Part shown: piece by piece, positions 5,578-14,078 of the stretch
Position numbering within the stretch: position 1 is the first letter of the stretch
How the letters are laid out: each line of letters opens with the position of its first letter
Assembly (NCBI GenBank): GCA_947624475.1
Contig: CANQKK010000005.1
Location: forward strand, 1-15,852
DNA length: 15,852 nucleotides
Source of the DNA: an uncultured Bacilli bacterium
GTDB taxonomy: Bacteria; Bacillota_I; Bacilli_A; RF39; UBA660
Direction of reading: 5' to 3'
Translations under genes and position numbers: made by a program
The notes under the pieces: model-generated
Databases searched by the model: none
What the model saw: the letters and a program-made list of their open reading frames with translations, nothing else
Told to the model about the DNA's origin: nothing

Positions 5578-5603
5578 TTTTTTAGACAAAATTGCAAAAA
5601 ACT
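5578..5603 (+). repeat. Right 26-bp target-site duplication
   Basis: Identical to 4673-4698 and directly abutting the element's right end. Past 5603 the sequence continues into the pilus-operon promoter region, so joining 4698 to 5604 reconstructs the uninterrupted intergenic region. Confidence 0.85.
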
Positions 5604-5604
5604 C

Positions 5605-5634
5605 TTCCCTTTCTGTTAAAAAAATGGTATTATT
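5605..5634 (+). promoter_or_regulatory. Promoter of the pilus operon
   Basis: Extended -10 TGG-TATTAT (hexamer 5629-5634) with only a weak -35 (TTCCCT at 5605-5610, 18-base spacer). It lies 35 bases before the first start codon, and just outside the right target duplication. Confidence 0.5.
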
Positions 5635-5668
5635 ATAAGTAGGATAGACTAGATTGAAAGGAGTACTT

Positions 5669-6349
5669 ATGAAAAAAATAAAATACTTAATCTTCACTTT
5701 AATATTTATATCATTAAGTGTAAGTTATGTAAGTGCTTCTTGTACTAGTGAAGAATTATCCAAATTAAAAGCAGAAGCATCTAAAATAAAAGTAACTTAT
5801 AAACATTTAGGAAAAATTGAATATGAAGACGGAGATGTTACATATAGTCTTTTTGATGTAACGATGAAAAACATACCTGATAATTTTTACATAAAAATAC
5901 CAAAACTTACAGCCACATTTGAGCCTACTAATGGAACTGCTGTTGCAAAAATCAATACTGGTAAATGGCAATTAGAAGTTTATTCTAATAAATGTGAAGA
6001 AATGGTTGGAGTTATTAATGTTGAATTACCAAAATTTAATACCTATTCTCTAGATCCTTTGTGTGAAGGAATAGACGAAAGTGAAGTACCTTTATGTGGT
6101 AAATATTATGAATATGATGTAAGTTACGAAAGATTTAAAGAAACCGTATCAGCATATCGAGATAATCATATGATAAACAATGAAGAAACTGATGATGAAA
6201 AAGAAAATTTTAGTAAAGTATTCAATAAAATTTCTAAATTCATAGTAAAATACAAATTGTATTTTATAACATTTTCAATAATCATTATTCTAACACCTAT
6301 TATAATAAAATTATTTAAGAAAAAGAAGAAAAGAGGTGTTTTGGAATGA
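5669..6349 (+). CDS. Exported type I membrane protein of unknown function, first gene of the pilus operon
   Basis: 226 aa from ATG 5669, five bases after AAGGAG (5658-5663); the in-frame TTG at 5654 would read through that site. A signal peptide (MKKIKYLIFTLIFISLSVS, cleavage near ASA/S-C) leads to an extracellular domain of about 165 residues with four cysteines (SCTSEE, NKCEEM, PLCEGI, PLCGKY). One C-terminal membrane helix follows, then a basic stop-transfer tail (KLFKKKKKRG). The domain appears rich in beta strands. I do not recognise the family. The stop overlaps the next start (ATGA at 6346), so the two are translationally coupled. As the first operon gene it may be a surface receptor or assembly partner for the large protein that follows (inference). 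Confidence 0.85.
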   Translation: MKKIKYLIFTLIFISLSVSYVSASCTSEELSKLKAEASKIKVTYKHLGKIEYEDGDVTYSLFDVTMKNIPDNFYIKIPKLTATFEPTNGTAVAKINTGKWQLEVYSNKCEEMVGVINVELPKFNTYSLDPLCEGIDESEVPLCGKYYEYDVSYERFKETVSAYRDNHMINNEETDDEKENFSKVFNKISKFIVKYKLYFITFSIIIILTPIIIKLFKKKKKRGVLE

Positions 6350-8754
6350 GAAAAAACTTATTAACAATCTTCTTACTTTGTGCATTTTTCATTTTCATTC
6401 CAAAAGTTTCTGCTAGTTTTGGAGAATTGCGTTATGATATCGACGAAATGACTATAAATGGAAATAAAATAACTTTCAAAGGATGGGCATTCATTCACAA
6501 AACACATAATTTTAGAAAAATTTATAAAAGAAATGAATCTGGCGGTACATCTGGAAATGAGCTATCAGTAAATAGTAAATTTATGCTTCTAGATGGCACG
6601 GAAATTGGACAAACCGGACAAATAAAAAATGGGGAACAAATGATTGCTATTAGAGCAGTAGATAAAGATACAAAAAAAGTTTTACAGACGATAATAGTTG
6701 ATGGAAAAGAAAATACGCATAACTTTTATTATTACATGTTTTATAGAGGACAAAATGATCCTGACAAAGTAGCAACTTATAATAGTAGTAGTATTAACCA
6801 ATGTGCAATAATTACAAATAGTGTCAATGTGACAGCTACTGCTGATTATAATCAATGCTATTATGAAGATATTGATTTTGAAATAACTTTTGATACAAGT
6901 ACATGGGAAATCAACCAAGAAAAAAATATATATTTTGAAATAGCAGTTCATAATGCTGATTTTCAGCAAAAAATATCAGCACACGGAAGTGATTATGGTC
7001 TGACCGTATCAGCTACATCAGAAACAATATCTACTAAAGAAGACGAAATCACAAAACCTTATGTAGCAAACGAAGAAAAGAATAAGGATTTTATATTTAC
7101 CGGATTTGAACCTTTATTTGTAAGAAAAGACATTGTCGACGATATCACAGCAAATCAAACTATTAAAGTTAAAACAGAAACCGCTAGTAACAAGGTAAAA
7201 TTTATAGCAATTGATGGTTATATGTATAGAGATAATACTAACAGTTCTTGTATAACGAACCCACGTAGTATCGGCAGTCGTTACTACGGAATAGGATATA
7301 GATATGGAAGAAACCAAGAAGATTCAATTGATAAAGATACATATTTTTATATCCCTGATACATTTTCTCAGGTTACTGGTGCAAGCTATTTACAAGGTGA
7401 GTACGGATTGCCAAATTATAAATTATACACTCAAAAAAAATATAGTGAATTATATTGGCACTATAATGAAGGAAAATATACCCAATGCTTAGGAAAGGAT
7501 TGTGATAAAAATTACTATATGGAAGTCTTAGATCCATGTACCGAGACAGATTATATAAATGATAAAAATAACAAATGCTGCGTATTTTATACAAAAGGTT
7601 CGTTTGTAAAAGCGACAGGTAATACTGCAATTACAATAACCGTAGATGTTGATAAAAAATGCCCAGTTTCAGAAAAACCAAATTCAAATTTTCCTGGGTC
7701 AGGATACTATACTGGAGATAATCTTAAATGCAATGCTAAAACTGAACCAGGTACTCAAGATATTGGTATAACTATGAAAAGCCATTGCGATGAATTAACT
7801 TTATCATCATATTATGATGAAAGTAAAAAAGCAAATGTAAGTATAACAGAAGAAGGAACATTATCTACAGTTCTAACACCTCAAAATCTTTATGCGGGTG
7901 GAGGATTTAAATTTGCAATAATATATAAAAATATTATAAGTTGGGATTTCAAAGGTAATCCAAGTTCAGATGTCCAATCGGGAATAAACGAGCAAATAAT
8001 ACGAAATAGAATATATGGAGATAAAGAACTTCCGTATTTAAAAACAATAACTTTTGATGGTAATGATGTTTCTAAGTATTTCGAAACCAATTGTAAGTTT
8101 AACAAAAATGGTTATAATACAGAACACAGAGTAGAGTTGACTTGCACATTTTTACTAAAAAAAGTAGTAAGAGAAAAAAATGGAAAAATAGAAAATTATG
8201 CTGGAAGCGCATCTTCTGATAACAAATATTATACGCCACTATACATTGATGCTGAACAATTGGACTATGGTATAAAATTTGAGATAGAGAATTTAAATAG
8301 GATGAAGAATAGCGAAAAGGATAGCGAAAATGGAAAAAATTGGACAGGAGGAAGTTGGGATAAAACATATGAATGTGCAATAAATTTATATGACTTGTTA
8401 GGAAAAATTGATTTGGGACCTTATGGAACGACAAGCACTAATGTTAAAAGGATAGCTATTTATAGGCCAATTGATATAAATAATCCATTTCCAGGTAGAA
8501 TTCCGGGATTTAATTGGTATAATTGGTGGCTTAATGATTCAAATAGAAAACGTATTGCTAATTCTTTTGATCCAAATAAATTAGAATATACAGCGAATTT
8601 AACAAGTTCTGCTACAATACAAAAGATAAAGGAATACAACACAAGTGCCAATAACGGAAGCACTGATAAAGATACTTATTTCCAATGGGATCATATTAAT
8701 GATGCTGAAAAAAGCGATTTCGTTTCAAAGTACGTAAATAGAGAAAGTAGGTGA
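6346..8754 (+). CDS. Large secreted cysteine-containing protein, unknown family
   Basis: 802 aa with a signal peptide (MRKNLLTIFLLCAFFIFIPK, cleavage near SAS-F). There is no second membrane helix, LPXTG motif or other anchor at the C-terminus (ends VSKYVNRESR). The N-terminal segment (IDEMTINGNKITFKGWAFI, about residues 28-46) looks like the start of a beta-sandwich domain. The middle carries most of the 14 mature-chain cysteines, including QCLGKDC, NNKCC and SSC. Near the C-terminus is the motif YRPIDINNPFPGR (about 705-717), followed by a tryptophan-rich NWYNWW. The protein lies between the exported type I protein and the TadE-like protein, and the ribosome site of the next gene overlaps its stop. 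It may be an adhesin or tip or scaffold component of the pilus, or its exported cargo; the sequence does not decide. Confidence 0.85.
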   Translation: MRKNLLTIFLLCAFFIFIPKVSASFGELRYDIDEMTINGNKITFKGWAFIHKTHNFRKIYKRNESGGTSGNELSVNSKFMLLDGTEIGQTGQIKNGEQMIAIRAVDKDTKKVLQTIIVDGKENTHNFYYYMFYRGQNDPDKVATYNSSSINQCAIITNSVNVTATADYNQCYYEDIDFEITFDTSTWEINQEKNIYFEIAVHNADFQQKISAHGSDYGLTVSATSETISTKEDEITKPYVANEEKNKDFIFTGFEPLFVRKDIVDDITANQTIKVKTETASNKVKFIAIDGYMYRDNTNSSCITNPRSIGSRYYGIGYRYGRNQEDSIDKDTYFYIPDTFSQVTGASYLQGEYGLPNYKLYTQKKYSELYWHYNEGKYTQCLGKDCDKNYYMEVLDPCTETDYINDKNNKCCVFYTKGSFVKATGNTAITITVDVDKKCPVSEKPNSNFPGSGYYTGDNLKCNAKTEPGTQDIGITMKSHCDELTLSSYYDESKKANVSITEEGTLSTVLTPQNLYAGGGFKFAIIYKNIISWDFKGNPSSDVQSGINEQIIRNRIYGDKELPYLKTITFDGNDVSKYFETNCKFNKNGYNTEHRVELTCTFLLKKVVREKNGKIENYAGSASSDNKYYTPLYIDAEQLDYGIKFEIENLNRMKNSEKDSENGKNWTGGSWDKTYECAINLYDLLGKIDLGPYGTTSTNVKRIAIYRPIDINNPFPGRIPGFNWYNWWLNDSNRKRIANSFDPNKLEYTANLTSSATIQKIKEYNTSANNGSTDKDTYFQWDHINDAEKSDFVSKYVNRESR

Positions 8755-8760
8755 AATTTC

Positions 8761-9750
8761 ATGAAATTATCATTTTCATTACTAGGACTATTTCTTTTAG
8801 AAATGACTGGAATAATTGGTATTTTACTTTTCCAAGAACTTACTACAACAGATGAAAATGATTACTACTTACTAAAAGAAGTAACTGAAGCTGCTATGAT
8901 TGATGCAATAGATATAAATTATTATCGTGATCATGGTGGCGACTTAAGAATAGTAAAAGAGAAATTTGTAGAAAATTTCACTAGAAGATATGTAGAATCA
9001 ACGCTACTTACTAGTAGCTATAAAATTCTTTTCTACGATATTATTGAAACACCACCAAAAGTTTCGATAATTGTTGATACTGGTATAGGTAAATATGCAA
9101 TATTTGATTCAGAAAGTAATCATTATGCAACAGTTGGTAATAGTTTAACTTCGATTCTAGAATATGTAAATAAAAAAACATCGTCAACATCGTCTTTTGT
9201 AGGTGGTGTAAATTACCCAAATCCATATGAAGAAAAAGAATATACTAAAGATTATTACTTAATAACAAACGAGAGTCAAGATGGTATGTGTGAAACAACA
9301 ATTGCACTTAAATTACCTGAAGAGTTAAATGCAGAAAATATTAAAGAAGATGATAATGTTAAAAGTAGTAAAGTTGAAATGTCTGATCTTAATTACGCAC
9401 TCTTAAAGAAAGATATAGATTACTATGTTGATTCTTCAACTCCTGCGTATTCAGTTGATTATAATATGTTTCCAGAAAATTTATCCTATATGAATAATTA
9501 TGATGATATGTTTACAAAAAAAACGTTATCTTATTATAATAACAATTGCTATAAAATAGATAACAACGGAAAAGAAGTTAGCTGTAATTCTGACGAAAAG
9601 GGAAAAAATTTTACAGGATCAAATGATAAATATGACTATTGGGTAAGAATTACGCTCAGTTCGAGTGATATAAATGATGGTGACAATAGTGACATATGTT
9701 TCTATAAATATAAAGTAACATGGAATTATTCAGAATATAAATATAAATAA
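8761..9750 (+). CDS. TadE/TadG-like protein with N-terminal membrane helix and large external domain
   Basis: 329 aa; AGGTGA overlapping the previous stop precedes ATG by six bases. The N-terminal helix (about residues 4-25) has no clear signal-peptidase site and carries Glu14 in the membrane (LLEMTGIIGILL). It is followed by an amphipathic stretch (LKEVTEAAMIDAIDINYYRD, then KEKFVENFTRRYVES). That layout resembles TadE/TadG pseudopilins, where the helix stays in the pilus or membrane. The rest is an external domain with four cysteines (GMCETT, NNCYKI, VSCNSD, DICFYK), rich in Asp and Tyr. Likely a minor pilin or membrane platform partner; the family is not recognised with certainty. Confidence 0.75.
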   Translation: MKLSFSLLGLFLLEMTGIIGILLFQELTTTDENDYYLLKEVTEAAMIDAIDINYYRDHGGDLRIVKEKFVENFTRRYVESTLLTSSYKILFYDIIETPPKVSIIVDTGIGKYAIFDSESNHYATVGNSLTSILEYVNKKTSSTSSFVGGVNYPNPYEEKEYTKDYYLITNESQDGMCETTIALKLPEELNAENIKEDDNVKSSKVEMSDLNYALLKKDIDYYVDSSTPAYSVDYNMFPENLSYMNNYDDMFTKKTLSYYNNNCYKIDNNGKEVSCNSDEKGKNFTGSNDKYDYWVRITLSSSDINDGDNSDICFYKYKVTWNYSEYKYK

Positions 9751-9772
9751 AAAATAAAAAGGAGGAAAGATT

Positions 9773-10636
9773 ATGAATAATTTAAAAGCTTCGATGAAAA
9801 AATTTATGGGTAACAAGAATACAGTTACCATACTTGGAGTAATAATATGTTTGATAATACTATACATTGGATACAATTACCGTATCAATAAGGAGGTTGA
9901 ATTAGTATCAGTTCCATATGCTATCGAAACAATTCAACCAAGAACGTACATAACTAAAGATATGATAGGAGAAATGCAAGTTCCAAGATCATTCTTAGTA
10001 GGTGAGTATTATACTAACAAAGATAATATAATTGGGAAATATTCTAATTACAATACTACTATAGCAGCAGGTTCCCTATTTTATGTCGATTTAGTAATTG
10101 ACAAGGGTGAACTTCCTGATTCAGCATTTCAGGATGTTCCAGAAGGTTCTACACTGATCAATTACCCAGTAAATATGGATAGTACATACGCGAACTCAAT
10201 GTCACCTGGAAGTTACATTAATATTTACTATAAATCACTAAATGATGATGGAGAATTGATGTTTGGAAAATTTATTAGTAATATTAAGGTGTTAGATGTC
10301 AAAGATTCATCTGGACAACACGTTTTTGAAAGTACTACTGATGTTAGAACTCCTGCCTATATGTTATTTGCTGTTCCTGAAAAGACACACTTACTTTTAA
10401 GAAAAGCCTTATATTTAGAGGACTATGATATAGAATTGTTATTAGTTCCAAATACTGCAACACTTCCAAGTGATATCAAAGTAACTGTAAGTAGTAGTGA
10501 TATTGAGGAGTTCATAGAATCAAAAACTAAACTCGTGTCAGTTGATGACTTGCCAGAAATTGGAGATCAAGTAACCGAAGATACTAGTACCGATAAAGAC
10601 ACAAATACAGACAATAATACCACTAATAACGAATAA
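9773..10636 (+). CDS. cpaB: CpaB/RcpC-like pilus assembly protein with SAF domain
   Basis: 287 aa preceded by GGAGGA (9761-9766). A cytoplasmic basic N-terminus and one membrane helix (about residues 17-35) are followed by an SAF-type domain. The SAF signature is VSVPYAIETIQPRTYITKDMIGEMQVP (residues 45-71; written here in one piece only to mark its ends V45 and P71: key residues Val47, Pro57, Thr61, Asp63, Met64, Val70 and Pro71). A second beta-rich portion (about 115-240) fits the RcpC domain, and the C-terminal 25 residues are an acidic Thr/Asn/Asp tail. In diderms CpaB works with the secretin; in monoderms without a secretin it is thought to act at the cell envelope. It directly precedes the ATPase gene, the usual Tad order. 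Confidence 0.85.
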   Translation: MNNLKASMKKFMGNKNTVTILGVIICLIILYIGYNYRINKEVELVSVPYAIETIQPRTYITKDMIGEMQVPRSFLVGEYYTNKDNIIGKYSNYNTTIAAGSLFYVDLVIDKGELPDSAFQDVPEGSTLINYPVNMDSTYANSMSPGSYINIYYKSLNDDGELMFGKFISNIKVLDVKDSSGQHVFESTTDVRTPAYMLFAVPEKTHLLLRKALYLEDYDIELLLVPNTATLPSDIKVTVSSSDIEEFIESKTKLVSVDDLPEIGDQVTEDTSTDKDTNTDNNTTNNE

Positions 10637-10674
10637 TAAAAATTAATACATGAGAATAATAGAGGAGGTTGAAA

Positions 10675-12126
10675 ATGGAAGCAGAGTTTACGCAGGTCGA
10701 TTTTGGACCACTAAGACAGTTTCTCGATAATGATGATGTTACCGATATATCATATAGTAATGGTGGACAAGTCTGGTTAAAGACCTTATCACAAGGTGTA
10801 TACCGAGTTGAAAATACTGGCATCGATAATCCCCTTATGGAAAAAATAGCGTTCCAGTGTGCTAACTCGATGGGAAAATCATTTAATATGGCAAATCCAT
10901 TTCTCGACGCCGAATCCGCCGAACTGAGAATGAATTTCGTTCATGATTCTATTGCCAGAAATGGAATAGCAGTTCTAATAAGAAAAACTCCAGCCAAGAT
11001 AAGACTCGAAAAAGAAAAGATAATTGCCGAAGATTACATTAGATTAAACATTCATGACTTCCTTCTAAAATGTGTTGAAGGTCACTGTAACATCCTTGTT
11101 AGTGGAGAAACTGGTTCCGGTAAAACCGAGTTCATAAAATATTTAGCTGCTCATACTAAAGAAGATGAAAAAATAATTACTATCGAAGACACTTTGGAGT
11201 TACACTTAGATAGAATATTTCCTAAAAGAGATATTGTCGCCATGAAGACAAATAATGTAGCATCTTATAGTGATGTTCTTGTAACCTGTATGAGACAGAA
11301 TCCTAGATGGATATTACTATCCGAAGTAAGAAGTGCCGAAGCTGTTATGGCCGTTCGAAATTCAATTTCTTCAGGACATAATATATTGTCGACAATTCAC
11401 GCTGATAAAGCCGAGTCAATTCCTAGTAGATTATATAGTTTGTTAGAATCAAATATTGAAATTGATCAGTTTCTTAAAACAATTCACAGATATGTTCAAT
11501 TAGGTGTTCATATTAAAGGATATTATAGTACCAAATATAAAAGATTTCACCGTGAAGTATCAGAAGTAGTTGAATTTTATGTAACTGATGATAACAAAGC
11601 AGAATATAAAATTCTCTACAAAAAGACTCCAGACGGAAAAGAAACAATAACAAATCCAACTAAGTATCTGTTAGGATATCTTGAAAGCCAAGGCGTTATT
11701 ATGCAACCAGATATCTTAGTGAAAGAACAATTTAGTGAAGTAAAAGAAAATCAAGATTCTTCTGATAAATTCTCTAAATACAGTGACTTTGTTGTTGATA
11801 ATAGTAATATAACTCAAAGTGGCAGTCCGCAAAATATTGATAAAGGTATAAATCTAAACAAAAATACGACGGCAAATACCAAAGTGGTAGAGTCAAATAC
11901 TCCGCAGGTAGGAAGCATCCAAAGGACAGTACAAAATAGTACTATTCAGAATATACCAAGTCAAAAACCTAGGGAAGTTATACCAAATCCACAAAATACA
12001 AATATACCTAATTACAATACAGTTCAAAGTACTGTAAGTGGTCAAACTACTATGAATGTTCCTAATCCATATGCTACTGTTCCAAGACCAATGGAAAAAA
12101 CTAGTATAGTTGGAAATAATAATTAA
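10675..12126 (+). CDS. tadA: TadA/CpaF secretion ATPase with long low-complexity C-terminal tail
   Basis: Cytoplasmic hexameric ATPase that powers pilin assembly. 483 aa from ATG 10675, six bases after GAGGAGG; an in-frame TTG at 10669 touches the ribosome site. Motifs: Walker A GETGSGKTE (residues 144-152), Asp box IITIEDTLEL (167-176), Walker B ILLSEVRSAEA (213-223), His box SGHNILSTIHADKA (233-246), and arginines in MRQNPRW (206-212). The N-terminal domain (1-110) fits the TadA fold, and is short, lacking the long N-terminal extension of some homologues. Residues from about 345 to 483 are an extra Asn/Gln/Pro/Ser-rich tail with no fold signal, unusual for this family. The membrane platform genes follow directly. 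Confidence 0.95.
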   Translation: MEAEFTQVDFGPLRQFLDNDDVTDISYSNGGQVWLKTLSQGVYRVENTGIDNPLMEKIAFQCANSMGKSFNMANPFLDAESAELRMNFVHDSIARNGIAVLIRKTPAKIRLEKEKIIAEDYIRLNIHDFLLKCVEGHCNILVSGETGSGKTEFIKYLAAHTKEDEKIITIEDTLELHLDRIFPKRDIVAMKTNNVASYSDVLVTCMRQNPRWILLSEVRSAEAVMAVRNSISSGHNILSTIHADKAESIPSRLYSLLESNIEIDQFLKTIHRYVQLGVHIKGYYSTKYKRFHREVSEVVEFYVTDDNKAEYKILYKKTPDGKETITNPTKYLLGYLESQGVIMQPDILVKEQFSEVKENQDSSDKFSKYSDFVVDNSNITQSGSPQNIDKGINLNKNTTANTKVVESNTPQVGSIQRTVQNSTIQNIPSQKPREVIPNPQNTNIPNYNTVQSTVSGQTTMNVPNPYATVPRPMEKTSIVGNNN

Positions 12127-12138
12127 GGTGGTGATATA

Positions 12139-12921
12139 ATGGAAGTACTTTTAATAGGTATAGTAATATTATTTATTGTTTCCTATCGAACCAAAAAAGG
12201 TGAATCAGTATATAAGTTTATTTCTACTGAAGCAGTAAATACTTACAAGAAAATAGAACCCTACTCTTTTAAAGCAATGCGTGATAAAGTAAAAGAGTTA
12301 GGTCTAGAATATACAAAAAGACAGTATTTAATGCAAATACTTGCCTTTGCTGGATTAGCAGGTGGAATTAGTTACCTATATTTCTATAATCTCTTCATTT
12401 GTGTAATTTATATGGCAATAGCAGTTTCTTTCATACCATATGTAACATACCTAAGGTGTAAAAGACAATATAGTGAATATATATTTGAGCAAGTTCAGGT
12501 ATATTGTACCAATACCATCATGGAGTTTGCTACGACTCAAGCATTTGTAAAATCGCTTGAAGGTGTCGTTGAATCCGGAATACTAGGAGAACCAATTTTA
12601 TCGGATGTAAAGACTATGATAGCTTTATCCTATGAAAAAGGTGATGTTTACGATTCGATAAAATATATGGATACTAAATATCCATATTACATGGTAAAGA
12701 ATATGCACCAATTATTTCTACAAGTAACCAAAGAAGGTGCTAAAGATACTGCTGAAACGTTTGAAAACATGTTAGCTGATATCGATATATTAGTTGAAGG
12801 TGTATATAGAGATAGAGCAGATCGTGCAACATTTCACAAACAATTTTTAACTTTTGGTGTTGCATTATATGGAATGATAGCTTTAATCCAATTATCGGAA
12901 CTGAAACATATCTTGCGATGA
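12139..12921 (+). CDS. tadB: TadB-like platform protein, truncated by a frameshift
   Basis: Inner-membrane platform protein of the type II secretion F family. GGTGGTGA lies before ATG. 260 aa as read: helix at about residues 4-16, a central helical pair (about 67-104), the cytoplasmic F domain (about 110-235: FEQVQVYCTNTIMEF, then YEKGDVYDSIKYM, and GVYRDRADRATFHKQF), and a hydrophobic segment from 236 on. The reading frame then ends abruptly as LSELKHILR. In the -1 frame, family-like sequence resumes at 12891 (IIGTETYLAMMDN) and continues 45 residues, including a membrane helix, to a stop at 13026-13028 that overlaps the next start as TAATG. An intact protein would be about 296 aa. This is either a true frameshift mutation or an assembly error; no canonical slippery heptamer is seen at the site. 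Confidence 0.85.
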   Translation: MEVLLIGIVILFIVSYRTKKGESVYKFISTEAVNTYKKIEPYSFKAMRDKVKELGLEYTKRQYLMQILAFAGLAGGISYLYFYNLFICVIYMAIAVSFIPYVTYLRCKRQYSEYIFEQVQVYCTNTIMEFATTQAFVKSLEGVVESGILGEPILSDVKTMIALSYEKGDVYDSIKYMDTKYPYYMVKNMHQLFLQVTKEGAKDTAETFENMLADIDILVEGVYRDRADRATFHKQFLTFGVALYGMIALIQLSELKHILR

Positions 12922-13028
12922 TGGACAACCTGTTAATTCAAATATTTGTTCACTTAGTAGTAATTGTAAATAGTTATTTTCTTCTTTCTGGAGAAAAATT
13001 CTATAATGAGAATGTAGGTGCTGAATAA
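12891..13028 (+). pseudogene. Out-of-frame 3' end of tadB
   Basis: Reads IIGTETYLAMMDNLLIQIF, then HLVVIVNSYFLLSG and EKFYNENVGAE before TAA. It carries the last membrane helix of the TadB-like protein. Its stop shares the base A13028 with the start of tadC (TAATG), and the tadC ribosome site (TAGGTG, about 13016-13021) lies within it. Both support this as the original end of the gene. Without translation here, coupling to tadC would be lost. Confidence 0.8.
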
Positions 13029-13822
13029 TGATAGAAATGTTAATTATAGCAATAATAGTAATATACATATTTATTGTAAATGGAAAAATAGACAAAGATA
13101 ATGTTTTTACTAATAATAGTAAACTATGCAATCTTATTAAAGAAAAAGATTATGACTTTTTACTGATAACCAAATATGGTGACAAAGTATATGATCCAAA
13201 TCAAGTATTTATGAAAAGAGTAAAAAATGGTATACTAGTAACAGTAGCATTACTATTTATATCATTGACGAGTATGAATTATATAACTTTGATATTTTCT
13301 ATAGTATTAGGTTTCTTGGTATACAAACAGCAATATATGAATTTAAAAAAATGGTATAAATCACATTTAAACTATGTTGACTCACTTCTTCCATATTATT
13401 TAAAGAGTTTGGAAGTATTAGTTCATCACTATACAGTTCCGGTAGCATTAGCAAAAAGCATTGATGATGCTCCCGAAACGTTTAAGCCAGGACTTAAAAG
13501 ATTAGTAGATAAAATAGAAGCAGGTGATTCTTCAGTTGATCCATATATGGATTTTGCAAGAGAATACCCTGTTAGAGATTCAATGCGTATGATGCGTCTA
13601 CTGTATAGATTGGGACTTGGAGAACAAGAAAAGAAGCACCAACAACTAGTTTCCTTTTCTAAGTCAGTATCTGCTCTTCAAGAAAAAGCAAGGGAAGATA
13701 AATATAAAGCGAGACTAAATAAAATGGAAAGAAAAACCATGATTATGATGCTTGTAACTGGCGGTGGCTCGCTTGCCTTACTATTGGTTTCAATATTTAC
13801 ACTATTAGGAACAGTAATGTAA
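13028..13822 (+). CDS. tadC: TadC-like platform protein
   Basis: 264 aa membrane protein of the type II secretion F family, partner of TadB in the inner-membrane platform. Helices: about residues 3-17, 68-82 and 84-100, and a C-terminal one at 238-262. Between them is the cytoplasmic helical F domain with LDSLLPYYLKSLEV-type sequence (VDSLLPYYLKSLEVLVHH, residues 117-134), GLKRLVDKIEAGDSSVDPYM (155-174), and MMRLLYRLGLGEQEKKHQQL (188-207). The start overlaps the restored tadB stop. A basic coiled-coil-like region (KAREDKYKARLNKMERK) precedes the last helix. Confidence 0.85.
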   Translation: MIEMLIIAIIVIYIFIVNGKIDKDNVFTNNSKLCNLIKEKDYDFLLITKYGDKVYDPNQVFMKRVKNGILVTVALLFISLTSMNYITLIFSIVLGFLVYKQQYMNLKKWYKSHLNYVDSLLPYYLKSLEVLVHHYTVPVALAKSIDDAPETFKPGLKRLVDKIEAGDSSVDPYMDFAREYPVRDSMRMMRLLYRLGLGEQEKKHQQLVSFSKSVSALQEKAREDKYKARLNKMERKTMIMMLVTGGGSLALLLVSIFTLLGTVM

Positions 13823-13880
13823 GTATTTGAAATATATAAAAAAGAATAAAACAAAAATATAAGAAAGAAGGTGAAAGTAA

Positions 13881-14060
13881 ATGAAAGAAGCAACAGGTGA
13901 AGTATCAATGACCGTAATAGTTATAGTAATTTTAGCATTAATTGGAGCATTAGGAGCATGGATATTTGGAACTAACGGACCAGCTAAAAATTTTATTAAC
14001 AACTTCTTTACTAGTCAGTCAAATGATTACAATAACGCTAAAAATAAAAATTTTAATTAA
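13881..14060 (+). CDS. 59-residue pilin-like peptide (Flp-type major pilin candidate)
   Basis: AAGGTGA lies upstream of ATG 13881 at normal spacing. The peptide starts MKEATGEVSM, has one strongly hydrophobic helix (TVIVIVILALIGALGAWIF, residues 11-29), and ends in a short Asn-rich polar tail with no cysteine. Size, position directly after tadC, and a helix close to the N-terminus are those of Flp pilins, of which a Tad system needs many copies. The processing site is unusual: Gly6 is followed by Glu7, so the glutamate would be at +1 rather than the usual +5. The next gene starts with a similar MREAISG leader, which suggests a shared export or processing signal. Easily missed because of its size. 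Confidence 0.75.
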   Translation: MKEATGEVSMTVIVIVILALIGALGAWIFGTNGPAKNFINNFFTSQSNDYNNAKNKNFN

Positions 14061-14078
14061 AAAAGCAGGTGAAAAATA

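Noticed and set aside
6682..8663. Minus-strand open frames opposite the 802-residue gene
   Set aside because: They are low-complexity translations of AT-rich antisense sequence with no ribosome sites or family features.
6346..8754. Reading TGA as tryptophan (Mycoplasma-type code)
   Set aside because: Trp is encoded by TGG throughout, and several genes end in TGA exactly at the ribosome site or start of the next gene (6347-6349 and 8752-8754).
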